55,821 bases of DNA from JANNPJ01 sp035474375. GTDB taxonomy: Bacteria; Actinomycetota; Actinomycetes; Actinomycetales; Kineosporiaceae. Shown here in pieces: positions 52,470 to 55,821 of the stretch. The stretch spans positions 1 through 55,821 of the forward strand of contig DATINJ010000390.1 in assembly GCA_035474375.1 (NCBI GenBank), in the 5' to 3' direction. Every line of letters begins with the position of its first letter. Positions within the stretch are counted from its first letter, which is position 1. The translations under genes were made by a program, and so were the position numbers. A model generated the notes under the pieces. The model was not told the DNA's origin. It saw nothing but the letters and a program-made list of their open reading frames with translations, and did not search any database.

Positions 52470-53446
52470 TGGGGTGGCCGGAGACGGCGAACGGCACAGA
52501 CTTCGTTCCGGTGGGATGTGGACAGGGTGGAGAACTGCTCGTCACACCAGCGGTGAACGGCGGCCGCCGAGGAGAAGTCATTGTCCGCGAAGGTAACCCA
52601 AAGTGCTTCCCCGTCATACACTTTGCGCTTTCCATAGTCGGTGGTCTTCAGCAGGAAGACGTTTCCGAGCGCACTGCTGTCGCGCAGCGCCTGATGCTCG
52701 GCCAAGATGTCCGGAAGCTTGAATCGGTGCGTGCCGTCGCTCGCAGTGGCATAGCGATCAACGTAGCCGGGCGCCTTCGATGCGAGCTGGGCGACCCACT
52801 GATTGTGCATCGAGATCCGCGCCAAATCCTTGGTTCGGTAGCTCTTCAGCTGGGCCAGCGCAACGCTGTCCGGATCGGAGGCCGGGTCTTCGGTGGGGGT
52901 CGGGCCTGCGGGGCTCGGCGGATCCGTCGGGCTGGGCTCGGGCGTTGGGGCGGGGTCATCGGACGGCGGCTGGCCAGTCGGCTGAAGGGCGGTAGGCGCC
53001 GAATCGGGTGGCGAATCATTCGACTGCTGGGTGAGGACGACGCCGACAACAGTGATCGTCAGGCCGACGACCAGGGCGGCGAGGGCAACCCCGGTACGCC
53101 GTCCCAACCGGCCAACGCCTGGCGGGGTCGGCGGCTCATCCACCGTGGACGTGTCGCCGGCAGGCCAGGCTGGAACCGGGCTCGATGAAGACCTGGACGA
53201 AGGCCACTGCGGCGTTGGTGGTGATGCGGTATCGGCGGGTGGTGCGGCCTTGACGGGTGGGGGCGCGGCTTTGACGGGCGCCGGTGGCTCGATGGGTGGC
53301 GCCGGTGGGGTGGTCTTGGTGGGTGGCGCTGGTGGCACAGCCTTCGTGGGTGACGGCGGTGACGTAGTCGGCGGCGGCGAGGGATTCGGGCCGAAGAGTT
53401 GCTCTCGGTTCCATCCGCCAACGGACGGGCGGTCATCTGCTGGCAT
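52466..53446 (-). CDS. Pro-rich single-pass protein with extracellular sensor-like domain
   Basis: The 326-residue protein has a cytoplasmic Pro-rich N-terminus (about 1-115), one helix (about 118-138: GVALAALVVGLTITVVGVV), an extracellular Pro/Thr/Asp linker (about 142-195) and a folded domain (about 198-326) with WVAQLASKAPGYVD, ILAEHQALRD, VFLLKTTDYGKRK, EALWVTFADNDFSSAAAVHRWC and a second Cys in NEVC. I recall this domain pattern on the outside of actinobacterial Ser/Thr kinases and related membrane proteins, where it may bind a peptidoglycan or other surface ligand. AGGAG lies 5 nt before the ATG. Confidence 0.75.
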   Translation of the reverse strand: MPADDRPSVGGWNREQLFGPNPSPPPTTSPPSPTKAVPPAPPTKTTPPAPPIEPPAPVKAAPPPVKAAPPADTASPPTPQWPSSRSSSSPVPAWPAGDTSTVDEPPTPPGVGRLGRRTGVALAALVVGLTITVVGVVLTQQSNDSPPDSAPTALQPTGQPPSDDPAPTPEPSPTDPPSPAGPTPTEDPASDPDSVALAQLKSYRTKDLARISMHNQWVAQLASKAPGYVDRYATASDGTHRFKLPDILAEHQALRDSSALGNVFLLKTTDYGKRKVYDGEALWVTFADNDFSSAAAVHRWCDEQFSTLSTSHRNEVCAVRRLRPPQ

Positions 53447-53500
53447 GGTGTTCTCCTGGATCTCGGGCTCGATCGGTGCCCCGGTTTCCCGGCGTCCCAG

Positions 53501-55821
53501 TCATTGGCCCTGATGGGTCAGGGCCGCCCACGCGGCCAGCTCGGCCAGCTCCGGCCGCTTGGCCTCGGCGGCGAGGAGCAACGGCATCTGGGGTGGAATC
53601 GGGCGGCTTGGGTCGAGCATCCACAACTGGGTCCGGTGCAGCGCCTCGGCCGGCGGAAGCCCGAGTGCCAACTGGTGATGCAGAACGAAGGTCATCACCG
53701 CAGCCGTCCGGTCGTCGATCGGCCAGCGGGCGCCGATCACCGAGACCGCCCCGGCTGCCAGGAACGCGGTACCCAGGGTGAGTACCTCGTCGTGGTCCTG
53801 CTCGCTCAAATCGGTCATGCAGGAATCGCAGATCACCAGGCCTCCGGGGGCGTCCGGTCGCCGACCGTGGCTGTGCGCAAGGATTTCCGACACCGCGAGC
53901 CGGTGGCCCTGCGCAAGCTCGAAGTAGGACCGGGTGGAGGAGTCCTGGACCTTGGCGTGCGAGCTCAGCTGCAGCATCGAGGCGCCGTCCCGCTCGGCCG
54001 ACGGCAGGTGCGCAAGCACTTGTTCCGGGGTGCCAGGAAGCCGCCCCGGCACGGTGGTCGGGTACCCCAGATAGCCGGCCTCCGGATAGAAGGCGGACCG
54101 GGCGCCGACTGCGGACATCGAGGCCCAGATTTGCCCGCCCGACGGATTGGCCACGAACACCGGTGCGGCGGCAAGCGGCAGCCGCCGGCGGCCGGTGGCG
54201 TCCGCCAGTTGCCGGGCCGAGGCCGCGTACGAGAGCACCGCATCCTGGCAGGCGTAGCGCAGTTCGCCGGCCACCCCATGGCGCGCCGCGTGCCAGGCAA
54301 CCGCGGCGAGCGGCCCGGTAGGTACCAGGCTGAGCCGGGGCAGACGGTCACGACCCCAGCCGCTCACGTGGGTCAGCAAGGGGCCGATCGCGACGTCATG
54401 GGCCCATTCGCTGACCCGGCTCAGCGACTCGTGCCAATGGCCGATCGCCGGGTCCGAGGCCAGATCCGAGCCGAGGTCGGCCATCGACCGGTCCAGGAAG
54501 GCGGCCCGGTGCGCTGCCCGGCATGCTGCCACCGGCCCGTCGTCCTCGAGTCTCAGCTCTGGCAGCGGGAGATGCTCTACCACACCGCTTTCCCGGACCA
54601 GCAAGGCTGCGCCGGGGCCGTCCTGCCCGGCCATCAGGTAAACCAGGCTGTCGATTTCCGCCGCCCAGACCACCTTTCCGAGCTCGTCCGGGGACGGCGG
54701 CGTGAGCAGTCGCATCCCGGCGGGTGAGCGATAGAGCGCTGCCACCGCATCGGAGCGCACCCGAGGCTCGGCGGTACCCGCTACCCAGGCCGCCGCGAGA
54801 TCGGCGTGCCCGCTGCGGCGCAGCAACTCGGGCAGGCCGATCGACAGGGTGGTGGCGTGCAGGATCAACCCCCGACCGGCTTCCAGGACGTCGACCGCGG
54901 CGGTCGGCTCGCCGCGCTCCAGGCACCAGTGCGCCAGCCGGCCGACGTGCTGGTTCCCGGCGCGTGCGGTCTCCATCGCGACCTCGGGATCGTCGCTGAC
55001 CAGGACCGCCTGCGCGAATTCAGCCAGGGCCCGGCGTCCGACCTCGATTGCTCGCCCGGTCTCGCCGCGTTGGTGATGAGCATCGGCCAACTCGACCAAC
55101 CGGGCAGCCGTGCCAGCCGTCGGGATGTAGCTACCGTCGGCCGCGACCACCCGCTGCAGATCCGCAATCGGATCCTGGCCTGCGGCGGCCGGCGGCTCCG
55201 GCTCGTCGAGCAGGTTCAGTGCCCGGCCCAGCGCATCCTGGACGAGGTTGCGGATCGGATCACCCGGCATCAGGTCACCGACCTGCGCGCGCAGGTCGGC
55301 GACCGCTCGGTCAACATCCTGGGCCCGCCTGGTACGCCCGGCCAGTTCGACCAGGAGGTTGCCCCGAAAAGCAGCCAGCGTCGGATAGGCCAGGCCGGCC
55401 TCGGCCCGGTCGACGGACTTCAATGCTTCGATCAGCTCACCGAGCCGGTCATCCGTCATGCTCTCGAGACCATCCCGAAACGCGTACAGGGTCTCTGCCA
55501 GGACCACGATCGCGGCTGGCGGGGTGGTCGGGTCCAGGGCCCGGAGGGCGCGGAAATGTTCTACCGCCCGGCTGAAATCCGGGTTCGTCAGGAGATCGGT
55601 TGGCGAGAACTGAAGGTTCCACTCGGTGAGAGACTTGTGCGGAGTCCAACCTTGGGACGCGATAACTCGTAGCCATCGGAGGATTCCCAGCAGGCCGTGT
55701 AAGGAAGCCTGAAAACCCTTATCAGCCAACGGATGAGTGACGCTTCGCTGCAGCATCTGGATTGCTGCCTCGGCGTCGGCCGGGTCGTGCCGGGACTCGA
55801 GGCCCAGCGTGGCGAATCGAA
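53501..55821 (-). CDS. CHAT-domain protease with helical-repeat N-terminus (partial at window edge)
   Basis: The frame is open to the right edge, so the start is not seen. At least 773 residues are present. The N-terminal 400 or so are helical with TPR-like spacing (AVADLRAQVGDLMPGDPIRN, ARLVELADAHHQRGETGRAIEVGRRAL, VLEAGRGLILHATTLSIGL). The C-terminal 350 form a CHAT domain, a caspase-related Cys protease, with catalytic His in LQLSSHAKV (codon 53957-53959) and Cys in VICDSCMTDL (codon 53819-53821), and GARWPIDDRTAAVMT near the end. It is the first seen gene of an operon with the two membrane proteins downstream. Its targets are unknown; CHAT proteases often act in conflict or regulated-proteolysis systems. 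Confidence 0.88.
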   Translation of the reverse strand, partial: RFATLGLESRHDPADAEAAIQMLQRSVTHPLADKGFQASLHGLLGILRWLRVIASQGWTPHKSLTEWNLQFSPTDLLTNPDFSRAVEHFRALRALDPTTPPAAIVVLAETLYAFRDGLESMTDDRLGELIEALKSVDRAEAGLAYPTLAAFRGNLLVELAGRTRRAQDVDRAVADLRAQVGDLMPGDPIRNLVQDALGRALNLLDEPEPPAAAGQDPIADLQRVVAADGSYIPTAGTAARLVELADAHHQRGETGRAIEVGRRALAEFAQAVLVSDDPEVAMETARAGNQHVGRLAHWCLERGEPTAAVDVLEAGRGLILHATTLSIGLPELLRRSGHADLAAAWVAGTAEPRVRSDAVAALYRSPAGMRLLTPPSPDELGKVVWAAEIDSLVYLMAGQDGPGAALLVRESGVVEHLPLPELRLEDDGPVAACRAAHRAAFLDRSMADLGSDLASDPAIGHWHESLSRVSEWAHDVAIGPLLTHVSGWGRDRLPRLSLVPTGPLAAVAWHAARHGVAGELRYACQDAVLSYAASARQLADATGRRRLPLAAAPVFVANPSGGQIWASMSAVGARSAFYPEAGYLGYPTTVPGRLPGTPEQVLAHLPSAERDGASMLQLSSHAKVQDSSTRSYFELAQGHRLAVSEILAHSHGRRPDAPGGLVICDSCMTDLSEQDHDEVLTLGTAFLAAGAVSVIGARWPIDDRTAAVMTFVLHHQLALGLPPAEALHRTQLWMLDPSRPIPPQMPLLLAAEAKRPELAELAAWAALTHQGQ

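Overview
The window is GC-rich, densely packed bacterial DNA with strong purine-rich ribosome binding sites, frequent GTG and TTG starts, Tat and lipoprotein signal peptides, and families typical of high-GC Actinomycetota: LuxR-type two-component systems, a TusA-like orphan, DUF427, an IclR-type pca regulator, PhoX, a Ycf46-like AAA protein and a CHAT protein. I read it as the chromosome of a soil or plant-associated actinomycete. I cannot name the genus. I saw no rRNA, tRNA, prophage or intact transposon.

Layout. 1-300: tandem 31-bp repeats. 416-5504: a catalase-like protein, a three-gene operon (small VTT-like membrane protein, histidine kinase, response regulator), a cupredoxin-like lipoprotein and a DUF3500 protein. 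5505-7545: an AT-richer gap, a secreted protein with aerolysin-like strand pattern and a small anchored protein. 7559-11872: a secreted lipase divergent from an acyltransferase-3 plus secreted hydrolase pair. 12005-20874: a TusA-like protein, a WcbI-type acetyltransferase, a SulP permease, an NfeD-flotillin pair, a Ca/Na antiporter, an NAD-dependent reductase and a DUF4440 protein. 21099-24035: a 5'-truncated pectate lyase, small unknowns and a DUF427 protein. 24193-27156: MoxR-DUF58-VWA operon, with related inverted repeats on both flanks. 27488-29143: an orphan chemoreceptor.

29368-34874 is a sulfonate or organosulfur operon: promoter, 32-residue leader ORF with a strong ribosome site, TauD-type dioxygenase, ABC importer and a DszA/NtaA-type flavin monooxygenase. 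34998-39794 is a c-di-GMP region: an H-NOX heme sensor coupled to an HNOBA-GGDEF-EAL enzyme, then a membrane GGDEF-EAL protein. 39836-43000 holds PhoX, a VOC protein and a lamin-tail protein. 43095-46876 is a beta-ketoadipate module: a PcaR-type regulator and pcaFIJ. Matching palindromes lie at both promoters, and pcaF has ACG where its ATG should be.

47128-55821 is the best candidate for an undescribed system. A forward operon (unknown protein, coiled-coil membrane protein, 55-residue protein, 203-residue protein, Ycf46-like AAA ATPase) converges on a reverse operon (CHAT protease with a helical-repeat N-terminus, Pro-rich single-pass protein with an extracellular domain, small membrane protein). 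Together they look like a membrane-linked AAA/CHAT signalling or conflict system. The CHAT gene runs off the right edge.
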